Source: DASSSY01 sp035708205 (GTDB lineage: Bacteria > Bacteroidota > Bacteroidia > Chitinophagales > Chitinophagaceae). From it: a DNA stretch of 64,000 nt. The translations under genes and the position numbers were made by a program. Positions 17,916 to 26,944 of the stretch are shown piece after piece. Where the stretch lies: contig DASSSY010000002.1 of NCBI GenBank assembly GCA_035708205.1, positions 310,001 to 374,000 of the forward strand, written 5' to 3'. The notes beneath the pieces are model-generated. The model was given only the letters and a program-made list of their open reading frames with translations. It did no database searches and was not told the DNA's origin. How positions within the stretch are numbered: the first letter of the stretch is position 1; every line of letters starts with the position of its first letter.

Positions 17916-18740
17916 TTAAATGGCGACGTTAAAATCCCTCAAAGCGTCATTCAGGCTGGTTTTCAGGTTTGTGCTTTCTTTACGTTTGCCGATGATCAGG
18001 GCACAGGATACGCCGTAATTCCCGGCAGGGAAAGTCTTGTCGTAAGTGCCAGGTATCACAACGCTTCTTTCCGGGATAACCCCTTTATGAATAACCGGCT
18101 CCTCACCACTGACATCAATGATCCTGGTAGATTGCGTCAGGGTAACGTTGGCCCCTAATACGGCTTCCTTTTTGACCTGGACACCTTCCACAATAATGCA
18201 GCGGGAGCCGATAAAGCAGCCGTCTTCAATAATAACAGGCGAGGCCTGCAAAGGTTCTAATACGCCGCCGATGCCCACGCCACCGCTTAAGTGTACGCCC
18301 TTGCCGATCTGGGCACAGCTGCCCACCGTGGCCCATGTGTCAACCATAGTGCCTTCACCGACGTAGGCGCCGATATTGACATAAGAAGGCATCAGCACCA
18401 CGTTTTGAGCAAGGAAGGCCCCATAACGGGCGAGGGCGTGGGGAACGGCGCGCACGCCCATTTGAGCATAGCCTTTCTTAAGCTCCATTTTGTCGTAAAA
18501 TTCAAAGGGATCGATGTCCCATGTCTGCATTTTTTGAATTGAAAAATACAGCAGCACCGCTTTTTTAAGCCATTCGTTGACCTGCCAGCTGTCGCCGTTG
18601 GGTTGGGCAATGCGCAGGGCGCCCTTGTCTAAGGCTTCGATAATTTCGCGGATAGCCTGTTCGTAATCGAAATCCTTTAACAAAGCCCTGTTCTCGTAAG
18701 CGGCTTCAATAAGTGGTTGATATTGATTGTAATCGGGCAT
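17916..18740 (-). CDS. dapD: Tetrahydrodipicolinate N-succinyltransferase
   Basis: DapD transfers succinyl from succinyl-CoA to tetrahydrodipicolinate in the succinylase branch of diaminopimelate/lysine synthesis. The 274-residue protein has the N-terminal helical domain and the left-handed beta-helix of hexapeptide repeats from about 105 (M-P-S-Y-V-N-I-G-A-Y-V, then D-G-C-F-I-G-S-R and A-V-L-G-A-N-V). Length is normal. It begins six bases after the 5'-nucleotidase stop, indicating cotranscription. Confidence 0.96.
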   Translation of the reverse strand: MPDYNQYQPLIEAAYENRALLKDFDYEQAIREIIEALDKGALRIAQPNGDSWQVNEWLKKAVLLYFSIQKMQTWDIDPFEFYDKMELKKGYAQMGVRAVPHALARYGAFLAQNVVLMPSYVNIGAYVGEGTMVDTWATVGSCAQIGKGVHLSGGVGIGGVLEPLQASPVIIEDGCFIGSRCIIVEGVQVKKEAVLGANVTLTQSTRIIDVSGEEPVIHKGVIPERSVVIPGTYDKTFPAGNYGVSCALIIGKRKESTNLKTSLNDALRDFNVAI

Positions 18741-18746
18741 GTTTAG

Positions 18747-19688
18747 TTATGATTTTTCTTGTTTATTGTTTACGTTGGCCTGGTTCATCCTTGAATCGGA
18801 ACGATAAGGCACTTTGCCTGAGGGCACAAATTTTGAGCTTTCTTTTAAATGGATGTCCTGGTCGTCGAAAAAAATGTGCGCGCCGAAATTGATGAGCGTT
18901 TGCTCTTTTGAGAAGCCGCCCATGAAATAAGCTTCATCGACATTGACGCCCCAGGAGCGCAGGGTCTTGATAACCCTCATGTGTGCCGGCGCGCTTCTGG
19001 AGGTTACGATCGATACCCGTATCGGGCATTCGTCGGGCGGGTACAACTTTTGCAGGCGGGATAATTTCCGGATGAGCCCGGCAAAAGGACCGGCATCCAG
19101 AGGCAGGTCCTCATTGGCTTTTTCAAATTCGTGAAATGCCGCCATGCCTTTGGTTTTATAGCGATATTCCGACTCGTCCGAAAAGAGCACGGCATCCGCG
19201 TCAAAAGCGATTTTGACTTGTTTATTGTCGGCATTGAAATTATCGGGGGGATCGTAAACAATGGCCGCGGCGCAGGCGCCGTTATTAATGATATTTTGCA
19301 CGTCTTCCACATCTTTCGATAGGAACAGATCAATGTGAAAGGCACTCATGTACGGCGCCAGGGGCTGGCCACCGGTAAGCGCCACCCGTGAAATATCCAG
19401 CTGGTAATGCTCAATGGAATTAAAGACCCGGATACCGGTCTCCGGGCTGTTGCGCGACATGACGACCACTTCCACGATCCTCTTGTCCCGGCCTTTGTTA
19501 AGCTGTAACAGGTTTTTGATTAACGGGAACGCGCTTCCGGGCGCCAGGATGTCGTTTTCATGCGCCTGCTGATAGTCGCTGTACGAATGGATGCCTTCGG
19601 AAAGAAAGAGCTGGTTCTCATCCTCCAGATTAAACAATGCTCTCGTGGAAACACCAATGATCAGCATTTCGGAAACATCAACAGGCAT
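18747..19688 (-). CDS. Cytosolic 5'-nucleotidase (NT5C1-like)
   Basis: A 313-residue protein of the cytosolic 5'-nucleotidase family (PF06189 type), which dephosphorylates nucleoside monophosphates. Motifs include I-G-V-S-T-R-A-L-F-N-L near the N terminus, K-I-A-F-D-A-D-A-V-L-F-S-D (HAD-like Asp motif), V-T-S-R-S-A-P-A and M-G-G-F-S-K. An in-frame ATG exists at 19790, but an exact -7 box at 19736-19743 lies inside that extension and the family normally begins near I-G-V-S-T-R, so ATG 19688 is chosen. The 34 extra residues would be hydrophobic and unlike the family. It is followed by dapD in the same transcript. Confidence 0.88.
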   Translation of the reverse strand: MPVDVSEMLIIGVSTRALFNLEDENQLFLSEGIHSYSDYQQAHENDILAPGSAFPLIKNLLQLNKGRDKRIVEVVVMSRNSPETGIRVFNSIEHYQLDISRVALTGGQPLAPYMSAFHIDLFLSKDVEDVQNIINNGACAAAIVYDPPDNFNADNKQVKIAFDADAVLFSDESEYRYKTKGMAAFHEFEKANEDLPLDAGPFAGLIRKLSRLQKLYPPDECPIRVSIVTSRSAPAHMRVIKTLRSWGVNVDEAYFMGGFSKEQTLINFGAHIFFDDQDIHLKESSKFVPSGKVPYRSDSRMNQANVNNKQEKS

Positions 19689-19735
19689 AAGAAAAGTGAT
19701 TTCAGGCTTTTGTGATAAAAGAAAATACGGAGAAT

Positions 19736-19743
19736 CAAAGATA
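19736..19743 (-). promoter_or_regulatory. -7 box of the nucleotidase-dapD transcript
   Basis: Minus-strand TATCTTTG is an exact TAnnTTTG match, 47 bases before ATG 19688. It decides the start of the nucleotidase. Confidence 0.6.
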
Positions 19744-19796
19744 AGGTTTTTGGCGTTTATGATAAAAAACAGGGGCAATGAAATTGTCATTTATGC

Positions 19797-20435
19797 TCAC
19801 TTGCCGTACCAATACATGACCAGGCAAAGCGTGATAGTAGCCGCAACGCCGATCCAGGGCAGCCATTTATGGAAAATATATTTTCTTTTTTGCGTTCTCA
19901 TGAAACCTTCCCATAAGGCAAGACTGTCGTCATGCAATGCGGATAACGCCCGCATAGGCTGGTGGATTTCGTCGGAGAAAGGGTAGGGCAGCATATTCAT
20001 GGCGCTCATGAGCTCCTTTAGAAAAGCTTCCCTGAGGGGTATTAGCCCTGGCCCGGACAAAAGGGTAATGTTTTCTATGGAAAGTTGGCGGATGATGGCT
20101 GACCTGAGCCAGGGCGTGTCGATACGATAAGCGTTCATCCGGCTGACGTCCGAGGCCAGAAGCTGCGCCTGTTTGAGCAGCTCCTGAGGTGTGGGTACCC
20201 GCCTGATGGCCGGGTCCATACCGGAAAGCCGGCGTTCTTGATCATAGGCACGGCGGGTTTTTTCCCGGGACAGGATTTCATAGGCTTCCCGTATTTCCAA
20301 AAAATATTCGGATGCGAAGCTGTTGCCCGGATTTTTATCCGGGTGAAAATGGCGCGCCAGGCCCCGGTAAGAGCTTTTGATCTCCCCGGTTGTCGCGTCG
20401 CGGCCGATCCTTAATATTTTATAATAATCTTTGAT
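19797..20435 (-). CDS. J-domain protein with C-terminal membrane helix; predicted AUC start
   Basis: Read from ATC 20433-20435 the frame encodes 212 residues: K-D-Y-Y-K-I-L at the start, a full J-domain with H-P-D at 31-33, and one C-terminal membrane helix (about 190-209). J-domains recruit and stimulate DnaK, here presumably at the inner membrane with the domain in the cytoplasm. The frame is open only from TAA 20454-20456. Between that stop and the J-domain there is no ATG, GTG or TTG. ATC sits exactly where J-proteins have Met. The first ordinary start, TTG 20298-20300, would delete the H-P-D. The other possibilities are a point-mutated pseudogene or a sequence error. Confidence 0.7.
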   Translation of the reverse strand: MKDYYKILRIGRDATTGEIKSSYRGLARHFHPDKNPGNSFASEYFLEIREAYEILSREKTRRAYDQERRLSGMDPAIRRVPTPQELLKQAQLLASDVSRMNAYRIDTPWLRSAIIRQLSIENITLLSGPGLIPLREAFLKELMSAMNMLPYPFSDEIHQPMRALSALHDDSLALWEGFMRTQKRKYIFHKWLPWIGVAATITLCLVMYWYGK

Positions 20436-20615
20436 TGGAAAAACTGCTTCTGTTTAAAAGCAAAGTTCTGAAATGAGCTCCGTTTTCTGAAAATATTCAT
20501 TCATATTCTTTCGCGACCCGGCGGCCATTAATGTTCAATTAACGATTAAATAATGAATATTGTCGTACATTTAAAGCAGCCTATTGGCAATAGGCCCGGG
20601 CTTTAAAACGGAGTT

Positions 20616-21125
20616 ATGGAACAGGAGGCATTCCGGCATTTATTGATTGAACGGCAGGAACGGTTGAAGATTTTTGCCGCTTCCCTGGCGCGGGATGAGG
20701 CGGAAGCTGCTGATTTGTGCCAGGAGACCAACTTTCGTGCCCTGCAAAACGCGGGAAAGTTTGAACCCGGCAGCAATATCGATGCCTGGCTGCAAACCAT
20801 GATGCGGCATATATTTTATAATGATTTTCGACGGAACCGTCATCTTCGGGATATCAAGCAACAGATGAGCAGGGCCCCAAACGCCTGGCCTCATGGCAGT
20901 TTTGCCGGAGCTGATGCGGAACAGTCCCTGAACGACCTGGAAGAAAAGCAGACCATTCAAAGCGCGTTTCATGCTCTACCATCCAAACTGAGAAGGCCTT
21001 TTGTCCTCTATTTCCACGGGCATGCTTACCGGGAGATCAGCCGGTTGATCCGGAAACCCATGGGAACGGTTAAGAACCGTATTTATAAGGCTAAGCAACA
21101 ACTGGGCAGGATGCTGGGCCGGTAA
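20616..21125 (+). CDS. ECF-type RNA polymerase sigma factor
   Basis: A 169-residue sigma factor with region 2 (E-A-A-D-L-C-Q-E-T-N-F-R-A-L near 30-45; I-D-A-W-L near 55) and region 4 (A-Y-R-E-I-S-R-L-I-R-K-P-M-G-T-V-K-N-R near 140). No anti-sigma gene is next to it: the following gene, tpx, converges from the right. TACATTTA at about 20567-20574 is a near -7 box. The regulon is unknown. It is divergent from the J-domain gene. Confidence 0.88.
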   Translation: MEQEAFRHLLIERQERLKIFAASLARDEAEAADLCQETNFRALQNAGKFEPGSNIDAWLQTMMRHIFYNDFRRNRHLRDIKQQMSRAPNAWPHGSFAGADAEQSLNDLEEKQTIQSAFHALPSKLRRPFVLYFHGHAYREISRLIRKPMGTVKNRIYKAKQQLGRMLGR

Positions 21126-21178
21126 TATTATTGACTCAATGATCGGGATTTCATGTCCTGAATGTTGAAGCGCTTAAG

Positions 21179-21214
21179 GCAAAGGGAGCCGTCCGGGCGG
21201 GCAGCTCCCTTTGC
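21179..21214. terminator. Strong hairpin between the ECF gene and convergent tpx
   Basis: GCAAAGGGAGC (21179-21189) and GCTCCCTTTGC (21204-21214) form a perfect 11-bp stem. No T-tract follows on either strand, so it may block read-through or protect 3' ends rather than act as a classic terminator. Confidence 0.5.
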
Positions 21215-21245
21215 ATCAGGATCATGAATGATCCCCTGATGCCAT

Positions 21246-21743
21246 TTATTGTACGACCGCCAGGGCCGCCTCATAATCCGGCTCCTGGGTAATTTCGGGA
21301 ACTTGCTCATTATACACGACCTTTCCTTCCGGGCTGACCACGATGACCGCGCGGCTGTGCAGGCCGCTTAAAGGACCATCGGTCATTTGTAAGCCGTATT
21401 CGTTTCCGAAATTGCCCCGGAAGTCAGAAAGCATGGTGACGTTCTCAATGCCTTCGGCGCCGCAAAAACGGCCCTGGGCAAAGGGCAGGTCTTTGGAAAT
21501 ACATAAGACGGCGGTATTTTGCAGACCGGCGGCTTTTTTGTTGAAATTCCTTACGGAAGCGGCGCAAACACCCGTATCGACACTGGGAAAAATATTGAGT
21601 ATGAGTTTTTTTCCAATGAAATCGGATAATTTTTTATCCGACAGGTCGCCGGCGGTTAAGGTAAAGTCAGGGGCCTGCAGGCCTACTTCGGGCAGCGTTC
21701 CGGAGGTATGGATATCATTGCCTTTAAACTTAATGGTTGACAT
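21246..21743 (-). CDS. tpx: Thiol peroxidase
   Basis: A 165-residue peroxiredoxin that reduces hydroperoxides using thioredoxin. The peroxidatic Cys lies in S-V-D-T-G-V-C (about 60) and the resolving Cys in R-F-C-G-A-E-G (about 94), the Tpx two-Cys pattern. Length matches the family. The gene is single and leftward, with the parC gene diverging upstream. Confidence 0.95.
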   Translation of the reverse strand: MSTIKFKGNDIHTSGTLPEVGLQAPDFTLTAGDLSDKKLSDFIGKKLILNIFPSVDTGVCAASVRNFNKKAAGLQNTAVLCISKDLPFAQGRFCGAEGIENVTMLSDFRGNFGNEYGLQMTDGPLSGLHSRAVIVVSPEGKVVYNEQVPEITQEPDYEAALAVVQ

Positions 21744-21841
21744 AGTTAAAAATATTTATGTGATGATTAGTTTGGTTAATAAAGTATAACCCAAGCGAAG
21801 TTAGGGTTATTTTTGATAGTGGCATCTTGGCCGCCTTTTCT

Positions 21842-21849
21842 TATTTTTG
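21842..21849 (+). promoter_or_regulatory. -7 box of parC
   Basis: TATTTTTG fits TAnnTTTG exactly, 33 bases before the ATG at 21883. Confidence 0.55.
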
Positions 21850-21882
21850 CGCATCTTAGGAAGATAAAATATTACATTTTTC

Positions 21883-24453
21883 ATGTCAGAGGAAGAAATT
21901 CAGAATAATGAAGAGCAGTCTTCGAGGCCAATTGTCCGGATGTACGAGGACTGGTTTCTGGAATATGCCAGCTATGTGATTTTAGACAGGGCTGTTCCGG
22001 CAATGGAGGACGGCCTGAAGCCTGTTCAGCGCCGGATCATGCATGCCATGAAAGAAATGGACGACGGGCGGTTTAATAAAGTGGCCAATGTCATTGGACA
22101 GACCATGCAATACCACCCTCACGGCGATGCCTCTATTGGCGCGGCCATTATCAATATCGGCCAGAAAGGTCTCCTGATCGAAACACAGGGTAATTGGGGA
22201 GACGTGCGCACCGGGGATAGCGCCGCGGCCCCCCGCTATATCGAAGCCCGGCTGTCCAAATTCGCTTTGGAGATTGCCTTTAACGGTAAAACGACGGAAT
22301 GGCAGCTTAGCTATGACGGGCGGAAAAAAGAACCGGTGACCCTGCCGGTAAAATTCCCTCTGCTGTTGGCCCAGGGGGCCGACGGTATCGCCGTCGGCTT
22401 GTCGACCAAGATATTACCCCATAATTTTTGTGAGCTTTTAGAATCGGCCATTAAACATCTTAAAGGGAAAAAATTTACCCTTTATCCCGATTTTGAAACC
22501 GGTGGCCTGATAGACGTATCGGGTTATAAGGATGGCGAAAGAGGGGGCAGGGTGCGTATCCGGGTGCCGATCGAAGAAATGGACAAGAAAACGCTGAACA
22601 TCAGATCCGTACCTTATGGGGTGACCACCGCGCAGCTCATCGCCAGCATTTTAAAGGCTAACGCGAAAGGGAAGATAAAGATAAAAAGCGTCACGGACAA
22701 TACGGCCAAGGACGTGGAGATTACGGTGCAGCTGGCTTCAGGGGTATCCTCAGACCAGACCATAGATGCCCTGTACGCCTTTACGGATTGTGAGGTATCC
22801 TTATCGCCAAATGCCTGCATTATCATTGATGACAAGCCTCATTTCTCCAATGTTTCGGACCTGTTGAGATTTTCGGTGGCGCATACCAAAGATCTGCTGA
22901 GGCAGGAATTGGAAATTAAGCTGCACGAACTGCAGGAAGACTGGCATTTATCCTCACTTGAGAAAATTTTTATCGAAAAAAGGATTTATCGCGATATTGA
23001 AGAGGAAAAAACCTGGGAAGGTGTGCTTCAGGCTATTGATAAGGGATTGGAGCCCTATAAGAAATTATTTTACCGGGAAATAACGACGGATGATATTGTC
23101 CGCCTGACGGAGATCAGGATCAAACGCATTTCCAAGTTTGATGCTTTCAAAGCTGATGAGCATATTAAAGGCGTGGAGGAGCAGATTGAAGAGGCCAGGT
23201 ACAACCTGGAACACCTGGTTGATTTTACCGTTTTATATTACGAGAATCTTTTAAAGAAATACGGCAAGGGCAGGGAGCGGCAAACGGAAATCCGCCATTT
23301 CGACACCATTGAAGCCGCCAAGGTGGCTATTGCCAACGAGAAGCTTTATGTTAACCGGAAAGAGGGATTTGTGGGCACCGGCCTGAAAAAAGATGAGTTA
23401 GTGGGCGAGTGCTCTACCCTGGACGATATCATAGCCTTCCAGAAAAACGGCCGGATGACGATTACCAAAGTGGCGGATAAGACCTTTATCGGGAAGGATA
23501 TTATCCATGTGGATGTCTTTAAGAAAAATGACGAGCGCACCACTTACAACATGATTTACATGGATGGCCAGTCGGGCGTGGTATATGCCAAACGGTTCAA
23601 CGTTACCGGTGTGACGCGGGACAAGCCCTATGATATAGCCGGCAAGGACGGTAAGGTGCTGTATTTTTCAGCCAACCCCAATGGCGAGGCCGAGGTGGTC
23701 AATATTTTGTTGTCCAGCGGTTGCAGCGCGCGTATCAAATCATTTGATTATTATTTTGAACAATTGGCCATTAAGGGCAGAAGCTCCAAAGGTAATCAGG
23801 TAACCAAATATCCTGTCCGGCAGATCAGGTTCAAAGAGCAGGGTAAAAGTACGCTGTCCGCCCCTGAGATCTGGTATGACGAGCAGGTGGGGCGCCTGAA
23901 TATTGACGGCTACGGCAGATGCCTGGGTAAGTTTAAAACGGACGACCAGATCATTGTTTTCTACCATGACGGTAGTTATGAGCTGACCGATTTTGACCTG
24001 GGCAACCGTTATGAGCCGGAACAGATCCTGATGCTGGCGAGGTTCCGGCCGGAGCGTCCTATTACGGCCGTATACTGGGACCAGGAAAAGGGGATGAACA
24101 TGGTCAAGCGTTTTTTTATGGAAACGCAGACCCAGAAAACCAAGTTCAATTTCATCCGTGAAGGAAAGAAAAACATCCTGGTGTTTGTTACCCAGCAGGA
24201 CCCTCCGGTGGTATTGCTGACCATTGGCGGGAGCGGCGATAAGCACGAAGAGGAGGCGGATTTAAGCGAAAAGGCTAACATCAGCGGCTGGAAGTCGGTG
24301 GGCACGAAGCTTTGGGACAAATCCCTGAAGAAGATCCGCCTTTTAAAAGAAGAAGGTGATGACGGGGAACCCATTGTGGAAGAAAGTATTGGGGAGGATG
24401 CCGGATTGGCCGCGAGGAATGAGCGGACCCCATCCTTGTTTGGCGAGGAATAA
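21883..24453 (+). CDS. parC: DNA topoisomerase IV subunit A
   Basis: An 856-residue type IIA topoisomerase A subunit that unlinks daughter chromosomes. The breakage-reunion domain has D-G-L-K-P-V-Q-R-R-I near 45, H-P-H-G-D-A-S (quinolone-resistance region) near 85 and the active-site Tyr in A-P-R-Y-I-E-A-R. The C-terminal half forms the beta-pinwheel. Its acidic tail (E-E-G-D-D-G-E) and the lack of a canonical GyrA box favour ParC over GyrA. parE is not adjacent; the next gene is DUF151. Choice of ParC over GyrA is inference, the family is certain. Confidence 0.85.
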   Translation: MSEEEIQNNEEQSSRPIVRMYEDWFLEYASYVILDRAVPAMEDGLKPVQRRIMHAMKEMDDGRFNKVANVIGQTMQYHPHGDASIGAAIINIGQKGLLIETQGNWGDVRTGDSAAAPRYIEARLSKFALEIAFNGKTTEWQLSYDGRKKEPVTLPVKFPLLLAQGADGIAVGLSTKILPHNFCELLESAIKHLKGKKFTLYPDFETGGLIDVSGYKDGERGGRVRIRVPIEEMDKKTLNIRSVPYGVTTAQLIASILKANAKGKIKIKSVTDNTAKDVEITVQLASGVSSDQTIDALYAFTDCEVSLSPNACIIIDDKPHFSNVSDLLRFSVAHTKDLLRQELEIKLHELQEDWHLSSLEKIFIEKRIYRDIEEEKTWEGVLQAIDKGLEPYKKLFYREITTDDIVRLTEIRIKRISKFDAFKADEHIKGVEEQIEEARYNLEHLVDFTVLYYENLLKKYGKGRERQTEIRHFDTIEAAKVAIANEKLYVNRKEGFVGTGLKKDELVGECSTLDDIIAFQKNGRMTITKVADKTFIGKDIIHVDVFKKNDERTTYNMIYMDGQSGVVYAKRFNVTGVTRDKPYDIAGKDGKVLYFSANPNGEAEVVNILLSSGCSARIKSFDYYFEQLAIKGRSSKGNQVTKYPVRQIRFKEQGKSTLSAPEIWYDEQVGRLNIDGYGRCLGKFKTDDQIIVFYHDGSYELTDFDLGNRYEPEQILMLARFRPERPITAVYWDQEKGMNMVKRFFMETQTQKTKFNFIREGKKNILVFVTQQDPPVVLLTIGGSGDKHEEEADLSEKANISGWKSVGTKLWDKSLKKIRLLKEEGDDGEPIVEESIGEDAGLAARNERTPSLFGEE

Positions 24454-24586
24454 GCCTGAATTTCGTGAAAATGTTAGGCAATAAGCAAATGGTTTATTAA
24501 CTTCACATGCGATATCCGGAATGTTTTGGGTGAATAGTTATTTGAATTTTATATAAGGTTGTTTAGCCTTTTAAAGTGGATATTTT

Positions 24587-25189
24587 TTGAAAAAGATAGA
24601 ATTGGAAATCGTGGCGCTGTCCAGTAGCGCAACCCCAACGCATTACTATGCCGTGGTTTTGGGTGAAAAAAATGGTTTAAGGCGCCTGCCGATTGTCATT
24701 GGCGCTTTCGAGGCACAAGCTATTGTTGTGGCTCTGGAGAAAATCAGACCTTCCCGTCCGCTGACACATGATCTTTTCCATAGTTTTATGGATGCTTTTC
24801 AAATTGATCTGAAAGAGGTGCTGATCCATAAGCTGGAAGAAGGGATCTTCTACGCCCGTTTATATTGTGGCTCCGGAGACAGGGTTATCGAGATCGATTC
24901 CCGCACCTCGGATGCCCTGGCCCTGGCCATACGTATCGGCTGTCCCATTTATACTTATGAGGATATCTTAAAGGCGGCCGGTATGCTCATGGATGCCCCG
25001 GCGCCCAAGACCGCCGCTTCCGGCCCGGAAGACGTTGCCGCCGAGGGCATGGCCGGCAAGAAAAGTGAAGAGGACCTGGGCCGGATGTCGCTGGATGAGT
25101 TAAATCAATTGCTTAATGAGGTTTTGGAAAAAGAGGATTATATGAGAGCAGTGGCTATTCGTGATGAGATCCAACGCCGTAATGGCTAA
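24587..25189 (+). CDS. DUF151 bifunctional nuclease-family protein with C-terminal UVR motif
   Basis: A 200-residue protein. Residues 1-135 match the DUF151 (bifunctional nuclease) family: Y-A-V-V-L-G-E, R-L-P-I-V-I-G-A-F-E-A-Q-A-I, and S-D-A-L-A-L-A-I-R. The last 35 residues form a UvrB/UvrC-like helical hairpin (L-N-Q-L-L-N-E-V-L-E and D-Y-M-R-A-V-A-I-R-D-E-I). The start is TTG 24587: it encodes the Met position of the conserved opening K-K-I-E-L-E, and no ATG is near. The UVR motif suggests binding to UvrB-like partners or nucleic acid. The biological role is not known. Confidence 0.88.
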   Translation: MKKIELEIVALSSSATPTHYYAVVLGEKNGLRRLPIVIGAFEAQAIVVALEKIRPSRPLTHDLFHSFMDAFQIDLKEVLIHKLEEGIFYARLYCGSGDRVIEIDSRTSDALALAIRIGCPIYTYEDILKAAGMLMDAPAPKTAASGPEDVAAEGMAGKKSEEDLGRMSLDELNQLLNEVLEKEDYMRAVAIRDEIQRRNG

Positions 25190-25249
25190 TGCCTATCAAC
25201 CCATAACTTTTTTCTAATGCCTGCACTTTTTTAAGGCGCGTTCCGGGCT

Positions 25250-25257
25250 TATTTTTG
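25250..25257 (+). promoter_or_regulatory. -7 box of the MBL-rhodanese gene
   Basis: TATTTTTG fits TAnnTTTG exactly, 39 bases before ATG 25297. It overlaps TTG 25255, an alternative upstream start, and so argues against it. Confidence 0.55.
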
Positions 25258-25296
25258 TGTCCCCGATTCCTGTACTCTAATATTAAAGCTTACCAG

Positions 25297-26703
25297 ATGA
25301 TTGTAGAACAATTATATACCAATTGCCTGAGCGAGGCGGCCTATTTTATCGCTTCGGAAGGCGAAGCGGCCATTATTGACCCCATCAGGGATATCGGGCC
25401 GTATATCGCCCTGGCCAAACAGCATCATGCGGAGATAAAATACATCTTCGAAACCCATTTCCACGCCGATTTCTTGAGCGGGCATCTGGAGCTGGCGGCT
25501 AAAACCGGTGCTAAGATCATTTACGGCCCGGAAACAAAGGCCCATTTCGACTTTTATAAAGCGGGGGACGGCGAGATTTTCCCTTTGGGTAAAATCACCC
25601 TGCAAGCGCTGCATACACCGGGCCATACCCTGGAAAGCACCTGTTACCTGTTGGCGGACGAGCAGCGGCAGCCCTATTGTATTTTTACGGGCGATACGTT
25701 GTTTGTCGGCGATGTGGGCCGCCCGGACCTGTTCAGCGGCAATTTGTCCAAGGAAGCGCTGGCCGGCATGATGTATGATTCCTTGAACACGAAGATCAAG
25801 ACCCTTCCCGACACGGTGATCGTTTACCCGGCGCATGGTCCGGGGTCCGCCTGTGGGAAAAGCCTGGGTAAGGAAACCTTTACGACCATCGGCGCGCAAA
25901 AAGACCTGAACTACGCCCTTAGGGCGGCGAGCAAAGAAGAATTTATCCGGCAGGTGACGGACGGCCTGAAGGAGGCGCCGGTATATTTTGCCCTCAATGC
26001 CAAAATGAACGGACAAAACGTACCGACCCTGGCATCCGTTTTAAGCCATTCCCTGAAAGCGATGACCGCCGATGAAGTGGATGCCGCCAGGAAAAATGAG
26101 ATATGGCTGCTGGATGTCCGAAACCCGGAAGATTTTACCGCTGAATTTGTACCGGATTCCATTAATATCGGCTTGAACGGCCGTTTTGCGGAATGGGCGG
26201 CCAAGCTGATCCCGTTTGACCGGCATATTATCCTGGTCGCCGATGAAGGTAAGGCAGAAGAGGCCGTCACCCGCCTGGCCAGGGTGGGTTTCCATAAGGT
26301 CCTGGGCTACCTGGATGGCGGGGTCCCGGCCTGGAAAAGCGCGGGAAAACCTGTCGATATGATCATTGACGTGACCGCCGGTGAATTGGCGATCGACCTG
26401 CCCTTTGATAAGAAGATGGCCGTAATAGATGTCCGTAACGATGCTGAATTTGCCGCGGGCCATGTTCAGGGGGCGCAACAGGTGGCTTTGGAAACCCTGC
26501 TGGATCCCGTGGTTATGGCGCAGCTGGACGATGAGAAGAATATGTATGTCCATTGCGCGGGCGGTTACCGTAGTGTGATGGCCTGCTCCCTGATGAAGCG
26601 CCAGGGCTATAATAACCTGAGAAATGTCCTGGGCGGATGGGCCAGGATGAAGCAGGAGGCCGGTCTGCCGCTGGTCCTGCCTGCGAGCGGCCAGGAAGCC
26701 TGA
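25297..26703 (+). CDS. Metallo-beta-lactamase fold protein with two rhodanese domains (persulfide dioxygenase type)
   Basis: 468 residues from ATG 25297. The N-terminal metallo-beta-lactamase domain has T-H-F-H-A-D-F (metal ligands, near 52) and later G-H-T and G-D-T-L-F-V-G-D. Two rhodanese domains follow (about 265-355 and 370-460). In the first, the active-site Cys is replaced (A-D-E-G-K), so it is probably inactive. The second keeps it (V-H-C-A-G-G-Y-R-S). Such fusions oxidise or transfer sulfane sulfur, as in sulfide detoxification by ETHE1-like enzymes. It is monocistronic, with its own -7 box and terminator. The exact substrate is inferred. Confidence 0.88.
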   Translation: MIVEQLYTNCLSEAAYFIASEGEAAIIDPIRDIGPYIALAKQHHAEIKYIFETHFHADFLSGHLELAAKTGAKIIYGPETKAHFDFYKAGDGEIFPLGKITLQALHTPGHTLESTCYLLADEQRQPYCIFTGDTLFVGDVGRPDLFSGNLSKEALAGMMYDSLNTKIKTLPDTVIVYPAHGPGSACGKSLGKETFTTIGAQKDLNYALRAASKEEFIRQVTDGLKEAPVYFALNAKMNGQNVPTLASVLSHSLKAMTADEVDAARKNEIWLLDVRNPEDFTAEFVPDSINIGLNGRFAEWAAKLIPFDRHIILVADEGKAEEAVTRLARVGFHKVLGYLDGGVPAWKSAGKPVDMIIDVTAGELAIDLPFDKKMAVIDVRNDAEFAAGHVQGAQQVALETLLDPVVMAQLDDEKNMYVHCAGGYRSVMACSLMKRQGYNNLRNVLGGWARMKQEAGLPLVLPASGQEA

Positions 26704-26730
26704 ATATTTGAAAGGCCCATAGGAATTGAT

Positions 26731-26767
26731 GCCGGTCGGTCGCCAATAAGCCGCTGACCGGCTTTTT
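26731..26767 (+). terminator. Intrinsic terminator of the MBL-rhodanese gene
   Basis: GCCGGTC (26731-26737) pairs with GACCGGC (26756-26762), followed by TTTTTG. It lies 27 bases past the stop. Confidence 0.75.
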
Positions 26768-26912
26768 GTATTTATCCCGCGAAAAAAAGAAAAAGATGGT
26801 CTTCCGCGAAGGCCCGGCCGGGGTAATGCTGTCCCGAAAGCCGCATTTTTTTCCATTTCAGGCTAAGCCGGCGGCGTCCCGTTCGCCGCAAACCCTGTGG
26901 CCCCGCTTACAA

Positions 26913-26944
26913 TTTGACTTTTGAAAATTTAGTTTATATATTTG
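26913..26944 (+). promoter_or_regulatory. Full -33/-7 promoter with a long leader
   Basis: TTTG at 26913-26916, a 20-base spacer and TATATTTG at 26937-26944 match the Bacteroidota consensus in both boxes and spacing. The first downstream gene begins at 27165, about 215 nt from the expected start site. Confidence 0.7.

Noticed and set aside
25312..26856. Long minus-strand frames under the MBL-rhodanese gene
   Set aside because: They run antisense to a well-supported gene with intact active-site motifs and resemble no family.
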